A program made the translations under genes and the position numbers. A stretch of DNA of 64,000 nucleotides from NCBI GenBank assembly GCA_963849365.1, contig CAWKHA010000004.1, positions 620,001 through 684,000 on the forward strand. Reading direction: 5' to 3'. Under the pieces are notes generated by a model. That model was not told the origin of the DNA. It ran no database searches and was given only the letters and a program-made list of their open reading frames with translations. Below are positions 32,878 to 40,738 of the stretch, in pieces. Positions within the stretch are counted from its first letter, which is position 1. Each line of letters opens with the position of its first letter. This DNA comes from CAVQCJ01 sp963849365. Its GTDB lineage: Bacteria; Actinomycetota; Actinomycetes; Prado026.

Positions 32878-34512
32878 TCATTGACCCGATCTTCGGGGTA
32901 CCAGGTCGTCGGCGGTGGTCGCGTCCACCAGGCCGTGCCGCATCGCGAACATCGCGGCGGCCCCGCGGGTGGTGACGCCGATCTTCGCGTAGATGTGCTC
33001 CACGTGGCTGCCCACCGTGCGCGCCGTGATCGACAGCCGGCCGGCTATCTGCTTGTTCGACCACCCGCGGACCAGCAACGCGAGGACCTCCGCCTCACGC
33101 TCGGTGAGTCCGGCGACCATGGCCGGCCTGCGACGCACCTGGTGCCCGGCGGCGGCGAGGACGGCTCGCACCGAGCCGGAGTCGAGGCGTCCGGCGGCAG
33201 CCTCGTCGAGCAGCACGGCCTCCCGTTCCGACCGCGCCAGAGCGGGGCGGTGCGGGCGTGCCTCACCCATGGCCTGGTACACGTCGGCGGCGGCCAGCAG
33301 TCGGGCAGGAACCGGAATCGCGCCGCCGGCCAGTCCGCGGGGATAGCCGGAACCGTCCATGCGTTCGTGGCCCATGCCCGCCACCGCGCCGATCTCGGCC
33401 AGCCGGGGCTGGCGGCACAGCACCCGCTCGGTGAAGTAGGGGACGGTACGCACCCGCTCCCACTCGATCGACGACAGCGGGCCGGACCTGTCCCAGATCC
33501 CCGTGGAGACTCCGATCGCACCGAGCCGGAAGACCAGGCCGGCGCTCTCGACCAGGGTGACCTCGGGTTCCCGCAGCCCAGCACGGCGGGCAGCCTCGGC
33601 GGCAAGGGCGGCAACGGCGCGCGAATGGCCCAGGAACCACGGTGACTTCAGGTCGGCGTAGTCGGCGAAGATCTCCAGCACGGCCGTCAGCTCGGACTCC
33701 TCCACGCGCCGGTCCAGGGCCGAGCACCCGTCGATCACGACGCCCCAGGCGTCCACCGTGTCCAAGTCGCCGAAGACCTCCGCGACGTGACGGCAGCAGG
33801 TGTCGACCAGGGCCGGGTCGAACTCGTGGCCGCTCCGGGCCCTCAGCATGTCCAGCGCCGCCTGCACCCCGCCGACCCGGCAGAACACTTCGGCGTCGTT
33901 GGCGACCTGCACCACCCGCATCACCGGTTCGATCTGCTCGCCCTGGAGCCCCGCCGGCCCGCCGCGGCCGTCCCAGCGCTCGAACGCCTGCGGCAAGGCT
34001 CGGCGCACGTCGACGGGCAGGCCCAGCCGGTCGGCGATCTCACCGGTGGTCTGGCAGTGGGCGACGAAGGACTCCATGGCGTCCCGGATCCCGCCGGTGA
34101 GGAACCGGCCGACCATCGTGAACCGGCGCAGCGGCGGACCCTCGGTCGCGAGGTGGCCGAGCAGGAAGCGCAGCATCGGCAGCCCGGACCTGTCCACCTC
34201 GAAGCTGTCCGCACGTACCTGCCGGTCGTCGCCGAACCAGCGCGAGAGCTCGTGGGAGTCGGCGACACAGCCCACCAGGGCCAGCAGGGACACGTAGAAC
34301 GCGGCTGCCTGCTCGTCCTCGCCCAGTCCCGCCGCCGCGGCGAGGCGGGTGGCGATCACGGTCTGGCGCAGCACGTGCTCCTGCGGTTGTCCCAGCCCGA
34401 GGTCGGTCGCAAGGGACAGTGACGCGACCAGTTCCGCCAGCCGCACCTCGGACATCGCGTGCTGCACCATCAGGGGTGAGCGTACGGTCAGCGGCGCTCC
34501 GGCGAGCCGCAT
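32878..34512 (-). CDS. Degenerate HD-GYP domain protein with LuxR DNA-binding end
   Basis: 544 residues from the ATG at 34512; alternative in-frame Met codons follow at 34470 and 34455. Two HD-like halves precede a C-terminal LuxR helix-turn-helix (LTEREAEVLALLVRGWSNKQIAGRL..TVGSHVEHIYAKIGV). The second half keeps the GYP signature (GHERMDGSGYPRGL) and the leading LGHSRAVAALAAEAARRAG. The metal-binding His-Asp pair expected as HDIGK reads FRLGAIG, so cyclic-di-GMP hydrolysis is doubtful and a sensing role is more likely. It is co-transcribed with NTF2-like and DUF4242 genes. Confidence 0.85.
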   Translation of the reverse strand: MRLAGAPLTVRSPLMVQHAMSEVRLAELVASLSLATDLGLGQPQEHVLRQTVIATRLAAAAGLGEDEQAAAFYVSLLALVGCVADSHELSRWFGDDRQVRADSFEVDRSGLPMLRFLLGHLATEGPPLRRFTMVGRFLTGGIRDAMESFVAHCQTTGEIADRLGLPVDVRRALPQAFERWDGRGGPAGLQGEQIEPVMRVVQVANDAEVFCRVGGVQAALDMLRARSGHEFDPALVDTCCRHVAEVFGDLDTVDAWGVVIDGCSALDRRVEESELTAVLEIFADYADLKSPWFLGHSRAVAALAAEAARRAGLREPEVTLVESAGLVFRLGAIGVSTGIWDRSGPLSSIEWERVRTVPYFTERVLCRQPRLAEIGAVAGMGHERMDGSGYPRGLAGGAIPVPARLLAAADVYQAMGEARPHRPALARSEREAVLLDEAAAGRLDSGSVRAVLAAAGHQVRRRPAMVAGLTEREAEVLALLVRGWSNKQIAGRLSITARTVGSHVEHIYAKIGVTTRGAAAMFAMRHGLVDATTADDLVPRRSGQ

Positions 34513-34529
34513 CCGGGTAGTGCTACCCG

Positions 34530-34751
34530 CTAAGTCGCGGACCTGATGACGCCCACACCCTGTGCCGCGTCCTTGCCCAGGCGTGCGACGACCGCCGCTC
34601 TGGTCATCGGGTCCAGCTCGTCGAGCTGGTCTTCGATGTCCGTCACGGTCGCGTCGGCCAGCTGCTTGCGCTCCTGCACCTTCAACCACGCAGCCACGAC
34701 CGCAGCCAGTCCCGCGAGCACGATCAGCGTCACGACGATTCTCTTGATCAT
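34530..34751 (-). CDS. Small single-pass membrane protein
   Basis: 73 residues from the ATG at 34751. One N-terminal helix (IKRIVVTLIVLAGLAAVVAAWL) is followed by a charged helical region (VQERKQLADATVTDIEDQLDELD, then MTRAAVVARLGKDAAQG). It lies 17 bases upstream of the HD-GYP/LuxR gene on the same strand and probably heads that transcript. No family is recognised; it may anchor or tether a partner. Confidence 0.65.
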   Translation of the reverse strand: MIKRIVVTLIVLAGLAAVVAAWLKVQERKQLADATVTDIEDQLDELDPMTRAAVVARLGKDAAQGVGVIRSAT

Positions 34752-34875
34752 CTCCGTGCCCCAATCTCTGCGACCCGATGACGGACAAGCCTCGGCCTTG
34801 TGGGGGGCGACATTCAAGGGCGAGGGCGTCCGCTGCGTGCGACCAACCTCAGCCATGGGCCGCTAGCGTCGCCCC

Positions 34876-35349
34876 ATGCGGCGGTACTTCGCCTACGGCG
34901 CCAACATCGACCCCGAGCGGATGGCAGCGCGGGTCCGGGGGGTACGCGCCGTCGGACCGGCGACGCTGGACGGCTACCAGCTCGAGTTCACGATCCGCGA
35001 CCGCGCGTGGGGCGGCGGGGTGGCCAACATCCGACCCGAGCAGTCCGGCCGGGTGTGGGGGATGGTCTGGCAGGGACCGGACAAAGCCTTCGCCGTCCTG
35101 GACACCTTCCAGGGCGACGCTTCGTCGCTGCGGCGCGAGACGGTGAGCGTCCAGACCGAGGACGGCCTGCTGGAGGCGTTCACTTTCCGGGTGCACCAGA
35201 TCGCGAACTTCGTCCGCCCCACGGCTCTTTACATGAGCCACCTGCGTCGCGCGATGAAGGTCCAGGGCTTCCCCAACGAGGCGTTCGAGGCGCTGATCCA
35301 GGCCGAGCGGCTCGGCCCGACGCAGACCGGACCCAGCATCGTCTCCTGA
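34876..35349 (+). CDS. Gamma-glutamylcyclotransferase-like protein
   Basis: 157 residues beginning MRRYFAYGANIDPERMAAR, the classic YGSN-type glycine-rich loop of GGCT/AIG2 proteins. Then come GPATLDGYQLEFTIRDRAWGGGVANIRPE and GRVWGMVWQGPDKAFAVLDTFQG, in which a catalytic Glu is usual. Here the equivalent positions are Asp/Thr (LDTFQG), so activity may differ. The gene appears leaderless: TAGCGT ends six bases before the ATG. It probably acts on a gamma-glutamyl or related cyclisable amine. Confidence 0.85.
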   Translation: MRRYFAYGANIDPERMAARVRGVRAVGPATLDGYQLEFTIRDRAWGGGVANIRPEQSGRVWGMVWQGPDKAFAVLDTFQGDASSLRRETVSVQTEDGLLEAFTFRVHQIANFVRPTALYMSHLRRAMKVQGFPNEAFEALIQAERLGPTQTGPSIVS

Positions 35350-35372
35350 GCGGGCCCCGTGACCGGCGACGT

Positions 35373-36008
35373 CTACGCGCGCCCGCTGTCCTGGCCGGGC
35401 CGGCCGGCGACCACGAGCAGGTCGAGCGCGTGGCGCGGGCCGTCGTCCGTCGCCACCTCGCGGACGACCTGTTCGGCCCGCTCGACGGCCAGCCCCGTCC
35501 CGACGAGGTCGGACGTGACGTCGGCGGCGGAGTAGAGCACGGCCGGGTCCGGTGGACCCCCGTACCCGCGCTCGAGGTTGTCCGAGTCGTGCGCGACGAC
35601 CAGGAGCCGGCCGCCCGGCGCCACCGCGTCGGCGGCTGCACGCAGCATTTGGGTCCGCTCCGTGGCGACGACCTGGAGGTAGACGACGAGCACGAGGTCG
35701 TACGCCCGCGCTCGCGGCCGGTACACGAGAAGGTCTGCGCACTCGGTGTCGAAGCGGTCGGCCGCCGGTCCCAGCCGCTCGACCGCGAGACCGGCGGCAC
35801 GGTCGAGGGCGACCCGGGAGAAGTCGACGGCGGTGGCCCGCCACCCGCGCTCGGCGAGCCACAGCGCGTTGCGACCCTCACCGGCGGCCAGATCGAGCAC
35901 CCGGCCGGGCGGCAGGTCCCGGGTCACCTCCTCGACCCACATGTTGGGCGTGGCCGACCAGACGAGCTCGGCCTGGTCGTAGCGGCGGTCCCACTCCCTC
36001 GCGTCCAC
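35373..36008 (-). CDS. Class I SAM-dependent methyltransferase
   Basis: 211 residues. It opens MDAREWDRRYDQAELVWSATPN. Motif I is GRVLDLAAGEGRNALWLAERGW, the acidic end of strand 2 is in AVDFSRVALDRA, and AYDLVLVVYLQV forms strand 4. A GGRLLVVAHD strand 5 follows. The WDRRY start and the AGEGRN loop are common in tellurite/thiopurine-type methyltransferases. It is last in the minus-strand unit thioredoxin-DUF302-CsoR-membrane methyltransferase, so it may methylate a reactive sulfur or metalloid species; that is inference from context. Confidence 0.9.
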   Translation of the reverse strand: MDAREWDRRYDQAELVWSATPNMWVEEVTRDLPPGRVLDLAAGEGRNALWLAERGWRATAVDFSRVALDRAAGLAVERLGPAADRFDTECADLLVYRPRARAYDLVLVVYLQVVATERTQMLRAAADAVAPGGRLLVVAHDSDNLERGYGGPPDPAVLYSAADVTSDLVGTGLAVERAEQVVREVATDDGPRHALDLLVVAGRPGQDSGRA

Positions 36009-36020
36009 GGCTCTCCTCGG

Positions 36021-36518
36021 TCAGCGTCCGCGCAGCCGCGGTACGAAGCGGTTCGTGTGCCTGGCGTAGGTGACGTAGTCGGGGAACCGCCGCACGAGGT
36101 GCCGTTCCTCCCACCGCGCCTTGACGTCGAGCAGCAGGACGAGCAGCGCGCAGGCCACCGCGACCCACGGGTTGCCGGACGCGACGGCACGCGCGACGGC
36201 GAGCAGCATCAGCCCGCTGTAGATGGGGTGACGGACGAAGCGGTACGCACCGCTGGTACGCAGTCGTGCGTGCTGGTTGGGCAGCGGCGCCGCGGTGAGT
36301 CCCCGTCCGAGCGCTGTCGCGGCAACGGCCATGACGACGATCCCGGCCAGCACGAGGGCGTCGAGGCCACGGCGGAGGGCAGGCGGAAGGCTCCAGCTCT
36401 GACCGGCCGGCAACAGCACGACCAACCCGATCAGGACGAACTGGAGCAGGACGAGCGACCATGCCACCCGCCGGTCGCCGACCGAAGCGACTCCCGCCTG
36501 CCCGCCAGCCATCGGCAT
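36021..36518 (-). CDS. Isoprenylcysteine-carboxylmethyltransferase-like membrane methyltransferase
   Basis: 165 residues from the ATG at 36518. There are four membrane helices, with the ICMT/PEMT signature LRTSGAYRFVRHPIYSGLMLL (the RHPxY motif contacting S-adenosylmethionine) and the C-terminal EERHLVRRFPDYVTYARHTNRFVP. Members methylate lipids, isoprenylated cysteine or small thiols. It lies 13 bases after the CsoR-like gene and 12 before the cytosolic methyltransferase, so a role in the same stress response is likely. Confidence 0.88.
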   Translation of the reverse strand: MPMAGGQAGVASVGDRRVAWSLVLLQFVLIGLVVLLPAGQSWSLPPALRRGLDALVLAGIVVMAVAATALGRGLTAAPLPNQHARLRTSGAYRFVRHPIYSGLMLLAVARAVASGNPWVAVACALLVLLLDVKARWEERHLVRRFPDYVTYARHTNRFVPRLRGR

Positions 36519-36531
36519 CGGTATCGCCGGA

Positions 36532-36795
36532 TCAGGCCAGGGAGAGGAAGAGCTTCTCGAGCGCGGCGAGGTCGGGGGCGCCGGCCTTCTCGGGCTCGGC
36601 GACACACTGGCGCAGGCCGCTGGCGACGATCGCGAAGCCGGCCCGGTCGAGCGCCTTGGAGACCGCGGCCAGGAGGGTCACCACGTCCTGGCAGTCACGC
36701 CCCTCCTCGAGCATCCGGATCACCCCGCCCAGCTGCCCTTCGGCCCGGCGCAGCCGGTTGAGGATCGATGTGGCGTCTGTTGCGTTGAGCTCCAC
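36532..36795 (-). CDS. CsoR/CstR-family repressor (DUF156), without the copper His
   Basis: 87 residues, all-helical: ILNRLRRAEGQLGGVIRMLEE, CQDVVTLLAAVSKALDRAGFAI, LRQCVAEPEK. Both conserved cysteines are present (Cys35, Cys64). The position four residues before the second cysteine, His in copper-sensing CsoR, is Gly60. Two cysteines without that His is the pattern of persulfide-sensing CstR-like members. The neighbours (thioredoxin, DUF302, AhpD-like) fit a sulfur or redox role. Two 16-bp inverted repeats ATACCC-N4-GGGTAT in the nearby divergent region are probable operators. Confidence 0.88.
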   Translation of the reverse strand: MELNATDATSILNRLRRAEGQLGGVIRMLEEGRDCQDVVTLLAAVSKALDRAGFAIVASGLRQCVAEPEKAGAPDLAALEKLFLSLA

Positions 36796-36813
36796 GTGGG
36801 TCTCCCGATCGGA

Positions 36814-37203
36814 TCAGTCGGTCAGCTCGGCGAGTGCCGCACGGAGCCGCGTCGCGGCCTCGGCCGCGACCGGCGTCAGGGCGGGGTTCCCGGACACGCC
36901 CACCATCATGTCCGGGTCGACAGCCTCGACGACGGTGCTCCCGTCGACCTCCCGGACGATCACGTTGCACGGCAGCAACAGCCCCAGCGAAGGGTCGATG
37001 CCCAGAGCGCGGTGGGCCAGCGGCGGGTTGCAGGCCCCCAGGATCAGGTAGGGGCCGGTGTCCTCGTCGAGCTTGGCCTTCATGGTGGCCTGGACGTCGA
37101 TCTCGGTGAGCACGCCGAAGCCCTCATGGCCGAGCGCCGACCGGACCGCCGCGACCACCTGGTCGAACGGCTCGTCCAGGGTGACCGACGTTCCGTAGCT
37201 CAT
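36814..37203 (-). CDS. DUF302 protein
   Basis: 129 residues, complete DUF302 fold: MSYGTSVTLDEPFDQVVAAVRSAL, GFGVLTEIDVQATMKAKLDED, YLILGACNPPLAHRALGIDPSLGLLLPCNVIV, ending VDPDMMVG. The conserved GACNP cysteine and the LLPCNV cysteine are both present. The ATG overlaps the thioredoxin stop codon (ATGA), so the two are translationally coupled. DUF302 proteins often accompany persulfide-responsive CstR-type operons; their biochemical role is not established. Confidence 0.92.
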   Translation of the reverse strand: MSYGTSVTLDEPFDQVVAAVRSALGHEGFGVLTEIDVQATMKAKLDEDTGPYLILGACNPPLAHRALGIDPSLGLLLPCNVIVREVDGSTVVEAVDPDMMVGVSGNPALTPVAAEAATRLRAALAELTD

Positions 37204-37595
37204 CGCCCGGCCGCGGTCTGTTCGGCAGCGGTGTCGTCAGCCTGCTCGCTCATCAGCCGGCGGACGTGCTCCATGTCGAGATCGCGGACGGCGGCGATGA
37301 CCTGCTCGAGGGCCGCTGCGGGCAGCGCGCCCGGCTGGGAGAACACCAGGATGCCCTCGCGGAACGCCATCAGCGTGGGGATGGACGTGATGCCGGCGGC
37401 CGCAGCGAGACCCTGCTCGGCCTCGGTGTCCACCTTGCCGAACACGATGTCGGCGTGCACCCCGGCCGCGCTCTCGAAGACCGGGCCGAACTGCCGGCAG
37501 GGCCCGCACCAGGAGGCCCAGAAGTCCACCAGCACGATGTCGTTGTCGACCACCACCTGCTCGAACGTGCCGGCGGTCAGCTGGACGGTTGCCAT
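37200..37595 (-). CDS. Thioredoxin
   Basis: 131 residues. Of two adjacent ATGs (37598 and 37595) the second has the proper five-base distance to AGGAG. The active site is VDFWASWCGPCRQFGP with Cys-Gly-Pro-Cys, and the cis-proline is in ITSIPTLMAF. The C-terminus extends ~25 residues past the usual end (HVRRLMSEQADDTAAEQ). It is first gene of the unit Trx-DUF302-CsoR/CstR-ICMT-methyltransferase. It reduces disulfides or persulfides in the cytosol. An operator (37629-37644) sits in its promoter. Confidence 0.95.
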   Translation of the reverse strand: MATVQLTAGTFEQVVVDNDIVLVDFWASWCGPCRQFGPVFESAAGVHADIVFGKVDTEAEQGLAAAAGITSIPTLMAFREGILVFSQPGALPAAALEQVIAAVRDLDMEHVRRLMSEQADDTAAEQTAAGR

Positions 37596-37628
37596 CATCT
37601 CTCCTCGTTCTCGACGCGAGTCTCGGTG

Positions 37629-37644
37629 ATACCCCGATGGGTAT
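37629..37644. promoter_or_regulatory. CsoR/CstR-type operator 1
   Basis: ATACCC-CGAT-GGGTAT is a perfect 6-4-6 inverted repeat in the thioredoxin promoter. On the minus strand TTGACA (37644-37649) directly abuts and partly overlaps it, so binding would block the -35 region. Confidence 0.75.
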
Positions 37645-37833
37645 GTCAACAGCGGACCGCACCCGAGTCTTCCCCGCCTCAACGGCAGTCGCAGCGCCGG
37701 TCCGCGGGAACGGCGGCCAGCACCTGGTCCACGTGCCTCCCGCATCCCGAGTACGTGATCTTGCGACACCTGCGGCAGATGGCCGGACTGCACATCCTCG
37801 ACGTCCTCCTCGGCTCCGTACGGTCTGGAGGAC

Positions 37834-37849
37834 TATACCCTAGGGGGTA
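37834..37849. promoter_or_regulatory. CsoR/CstR-type operator 2
   Basis: ATACCC-TAGG-GGGTAT has arms identical to operator 1. It overlaps TATTAT (37847-37852), the likely -10 of the AhpD-like gene. The two copies place both divergent units under one repressor. Confidence 0.77.
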
Positions 37850-37888
37850 TTATGGTCGGGCCACGTCGAACCGGAGGAAAGGACGAGC

Positions 37889-38251
37889 ATGTCGTACGGA
37901 AAGCAGGTCCAGGACGAGCTCCGGCCGCACGCCCGGGAGCTTCGACGGATGATCCCCGGGGTGTACCGCGGTTTCGCCTCGCTGCACGACGCGGCGCTCG
38001 CCCCCGGCGCGCTCGACACGAAGACCAAGGAGCTCATCGCGCTGGCCATCGCGGTCAGCTCGGAGTGCGACGGCTGCATCGCCGCGCACGCCCACGCGGC
38101 CGTGCAGCACGGCGCCACTCTCGAGGAGGCGGCCGAGGCCATCGGCGTGACGATCCTGATGAATGGCGGTCCCGCCACGATCTACGGCCCGCGGGCGTAC
38201 TCCGCGTTCGCGGAGTTCCACGGCGAGCAGGCGGCCGCGAAGGCGAGCTGA
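37889..38251 (+). CDS. AhpD-like carboxymuconolactone-decarboxylase-family protein
   Basis: 120 residues from the ATG at 37889, after GGAGGAAAGG. The helical CMD core includes LDTKTKELIALAIAVSSECDGCIAAHAHAAVQHGA. The redox pair is Cys-Asp-Gly-Cys followed by the His of AxxH, which is the AhpD peroxidase/lipoyl-disulfide reductase signature. It likely acts in peroxide or thiol-disulfide reduction. It is controlled, by inference, through operator 2 with the divergent thioredoxin/CstR unit. Confidence 0.92.
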   Translation: MSYGKQVQDELRPHARELRRMIPGVYRGFASLHDAALAPGALDTKTKELIALAIAVSSECDGCIAAHAHAAVQHGATLEEAAEAIGVTILMNGGPATIYGPRAYSAFAEFHGEQAAAKAS

Positions 38252-38296
38252 CCCGAGTACCGTCCCGGTCAGCGAGCAGGGCGAGGGAGGTCCGCG

Positions 38297-39109
38297 GTGT
38301 CCGAAGTCGAGACTCAGGCCCCGATCCGGCTGACCAAGAAGGAGTACGAGAGCGAGCTGGCGCGCCTGCAGACCGAGATGGTGGCGATGCAGGAGTGGAT
38401 CCGTGCCTCCGGGCAGCGGCTCGTCGTGATCCTCGAGGGCCGGGACACCGCGGGCAAGGGCGGGATCGTGCGCCGCATGACGTACCTGATGAACCCTCGC
38501 TACTGCCGGACCGTCGCCCTGCCGGCCCCGACCGAGCGCGAGCGGAGCCAGTGGTACTTCCAGCGCTACATCGCCGAGCTCCCCGCGGCCGGCGAGATCG
38601 TCATCTTCGACCGGTCCTGGTACAACCGCGCGGGCATCGAGCGGGTCATGGGCTACTGCACGGAGGAGGAGTACGAGTACTTCATGCGGATCTGCCCGAT
38701 CCTGGAGAAGGCGCTGGTCCGGGACGGCATCTACCTGGTGAAGTACTGGCTGTCCATCTCCGACGAGGAGCAGCGCAAGCGGTTCCGGGCGCGGATCGAC
38801 GACCCGGCCCGGCGCTGGAAGCTGTCGCCGATGGACATCGAGGCGCAGGCGCGGTGGGTCGACTACGCCGAGGCGAAGGACCAGATGTTCGCGTACACGG
38901 ACACCAAGGACAACCCGTGGTACGTCGTGGACGCAGAGGACAAGCGGACGGCGCGGCTGAACCTCATCACGCACCTGCTCGCGCAGGTGCCGTACCAGCC
39001 GATAGAGCACGACGAGATCGTGCTGCCACCACGGCAGAAGCGGGCGTACGTCCGCCCGCCCATGGACTCGCAGACCTTCGTGCCGCGCACCTACGACGTG
39101 AACCACTGA
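38297..39109 (+). CDS. ppk2: Polyphosphate kinase 2 family protein
   Basis: 270 residues from the GTG at 38297, preceded by GAGGGAGG. The P-loop is ILEGRDTAGKGGIVRRM (Walker A). The Walker B/lid block is EIVIFDRSWYNRAGIERVMGYC, and later signature blocks are VKYWLSISDEEQRKRFRARIDDPARRWKLSPMD and AEAKDQMFAYTDTKDNPWYVVDAEDKRTARLN. The set is complete for one-domain PPK2, which moves phosphate between polyphosphate and nucleoside phosphates. The subclass cannot be assigned from sequence reading. It follows the AhpD-like gene by 45 bases. Confidence 0.95.
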   Translation: MSEVETQAPIRLTKKEYESELARLQTEMVAMQEWIRASGQRLVVILEGRDTAGKGGIVRRMTYLMNPRYCRTVALPAPTERERSQWYFQRYIAELPAAGEIVIFDRSWYNRAGIERVMGYCTEEEYEYFMRICPILEKALVRDGIYLVKYWLSISDEEQRKRFRARIDDPARRWKLSPMDIEAQARWVDYAEAKDQMFAYTDTKDNPWYVVDAEDKRTARLNLITHLLAQVPYQPIEHDEIVLPPRQKRAYVRPPMDSQTFVPRTYDVNH

Positions 39110-39134
39110 GCTCCCTGCACCGGCGAGCCGGGGG

Positions 39135-39728
39135 TCAGGGCAGGTACTGCTCGGCGACCTTGGTCACGATGCCGCTCTTCACGGTGATCCAGAACAACGC
39201 GTCCTCCAGCGCGGGGTAGGACGCGAGCTTGGTCAGGGTGACCGTCGTGTCCTTCGTCGCACTTCCGGACTCCGCCGCGCTCAGGACGTTGACGGTGACC
39301 GGGGCCCCCGATGCGACGGTGAGGGTCCGCAGCTTCTTGCTCGCGTTGCGGATCCAGTAGTCGTTGGGCGGGGGGACCTCGGCCGAGTGGTCCCCGGCGG
39401 CTGCGGTGGCGGCCGCCTTCCCGGTGAAGAACTGGACCACGTCGACAGTCACGCGACGCTTGCCGGCGTCCACCCTGACCACGTACGCCGGGTAGCGGCC
39501 GTCCTCGAGGTCGGTCGCAGCGGCGCTGCCGGTTCCCGACGGGGAGGCGGAGGCCGACGACGTCTGCGCGGACGGCGATGCGCTGCTCGAAGCTGGTGGC
39601 GACGTGCTCGCGCCGGATGCAGCGGTCGTCGGTGCTCCAGTGCTGCCGGTGCTCCCTGACGTCGTGCACGCCGCCAGCAGGACAACGGCACCGGCACCGG
39701 TGACGGCCCACCACAGCCGAGCGCTCAT
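39135..39728 (-). CDS. Lipoprotein with Ser/Thr-rich linker
   Basis: 197 residues from the ATG at 39728. The signal MSARLWWAVTGAGAVVLLAAC has a lipobox (LAAC). A ~50-residue Ser/Ala/Thr/Gly linker leads to a beta-rich C-terminal domain: RYPAYVVRVDAGKRRVTVDVVQFF, NDYWIRNASKKLRTLTV, ALEDALFWITVKSGIVTKVAEQYLP. It should be anchored on the outer face of the membrane. No catalytic motif is seen. It converges on ppk2. Confidence 0.85.
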   Translation of the reverse strand: MSARLWWAVTGAGAVVLLAACTTSGSTGSTGAPTTAASGASTSPPASSSASPSAQTSSASASPSGTGSAAATDLEDGRYPAYVVRVDAGKRRVTVDVVQFFTGKAAATAAAGDHSAEVPPPNDYWIRNASKKLRTLTVASGAPVTVNVLSAAESGSATKDTTVTLTKLASYPALEDALFWITVKSGIVTKVAEQYLP

Positions 39729-40250
39729 GCCAGCATGCTGCCAGGAAAGTCCGCATCGATCGTCGCGCCGCCGTACCCGGTCGCCAGCAGCACGCGCACG
39801 AGGACGGGCGGGCCCGGTTCGACGTCGACCGGAACCGGCGCTCCCTCGAGCCACCCGTCCAGCCGGCCACTGTCCGCACCGACCACGACGCCGGTCAGCG
39901 ACGCGGGGCCGGCCCGGTGCCGGACGTCGAGCCGGCCCGGCAGCACCGTGCCACGGCCCCACTGGATGAAGAACGGCAGCGCCGGCTCGGCGGTCGACTG
40001 CTCGACCCCGGCGATGCGCCATGTCAGCCGCCCGCCGGTCGGGGTCGCTCTGGACCCCTCGCCGACAGCGAGGCCGAGCCGACCCGCGACGCCGTCCAGG
40101 TCGTCCGTGCGCACGGCCCAGCCCAGCGGCGGCCCACCGTCGAGCATCGACCGGACCCATCGCCCGAACGGACTCGCCGCCGCCTCGGCGGCGTCGACGA
40201 CGGTGACCAGCTCGAGGACGGCGCCGGCTGGCTCGCCGAGCTCCGCGGCC
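39725..40250 (-). pseudogene. Glyoxalase-like (VOC) protein gene lacking its 5' end
   Basis: The minus strand reads LELVTVVDAAEAAASPFGRW, GWAVRTDDLDGVAGRLGLAV, GRLTWRIAGVEQSTAEPALPFFIQWG and ends YGGATIDADFPGSMLA, a glyoxalase_3-like protein from about its fiftieth residue onward. The first ~50 residues (the usual LDHVVYAV-type strand) are missing. Upstream in the frame the DNA is antisense to the PAS gene and no start codon fits. The stop overlaps the start of the lipoprotein gene. I infer a deletion or rearrangement junction near 40230. Confidence 0.6.
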
Positions 40251-40267
40251 TGCGCGACGAGTCGATC

Positions 40268-40738
40268 ATGAACACGCTGGCCGCGGGCTACACACCGCGC
40301 CAGCTGGCCCGGCGGTTGCAGCTGTCCAAGACGCAGATCGTCAACGTGCGGCACAAGTACCTGCGGAACCTGGAGACGGTCGCGGACCGATCCAGCCGGA
40401 TCGTGTACAGGTCGTGCGACGGCGTGGTCGTCTACGTCAACGCCGCGTTCGAGGCGGTCACCGGGATGCAGGCTCACGACGTCGTCGGCACGCCGGTCGG
40501 TGCGATCGGACATCCCGAGGACTGTGCGGTCGTCATGCCGCAGCGGGACGAGGCCGTACGGCACGGGTACGGCCGCTTCCGGCACCGGGTCCGGCTGCTA
40601 CCCGCGTGGGCCGGCTGGGTCTGGGTGGACGCCGACTTCAGCGTGATCACGAACCCGGACACGGGGGCGGTCGAGACGCACGCGCACGCGCGCAAGGTGC
40701 CTGAGCCGGTCGCCGGGGAAGGGGTCCAGGCGTCCTGA
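40268..40738 (+). CDS. Short HTH-PAS protein
   Basis: 156 residues from the ATG at 40268. Residues ~1-35 (NTLAAGYTPRQLARRLQLSKTQIVNVRHKYLRNL) look like a helix-turn-helix of the sort found in LuxR or resolvase proteins. Residues ~40-140 form a PAS domain (SRIVYRSCDGVVVYVNAAFEAVTGMQAHDVVGTPV, VWVDADFSVITNPDTGAVE). The reading frame stays sensible for ~8 codons before the ATG (ELRGLRDESI), so the gene may have been 5'-truncated by the same event that shortened the opposite VOC gene. It probably senses a ligand and may bind DNA. Confidence 0.62.
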   Translation: MNTLAAGYTPRQLARRLQLSKTQIVNVRHKYLRNLETVADRSSRIVYRSCDGVVVYVNAAFEAVTGMQAHDVVGTPVGAIGHPEDCAVVMPQRDEAVRHGYGRFRHRVRLLPAWAGWVWVDADFSVITNPDTGAVETHAHARKVPEPVAGEGVQAS

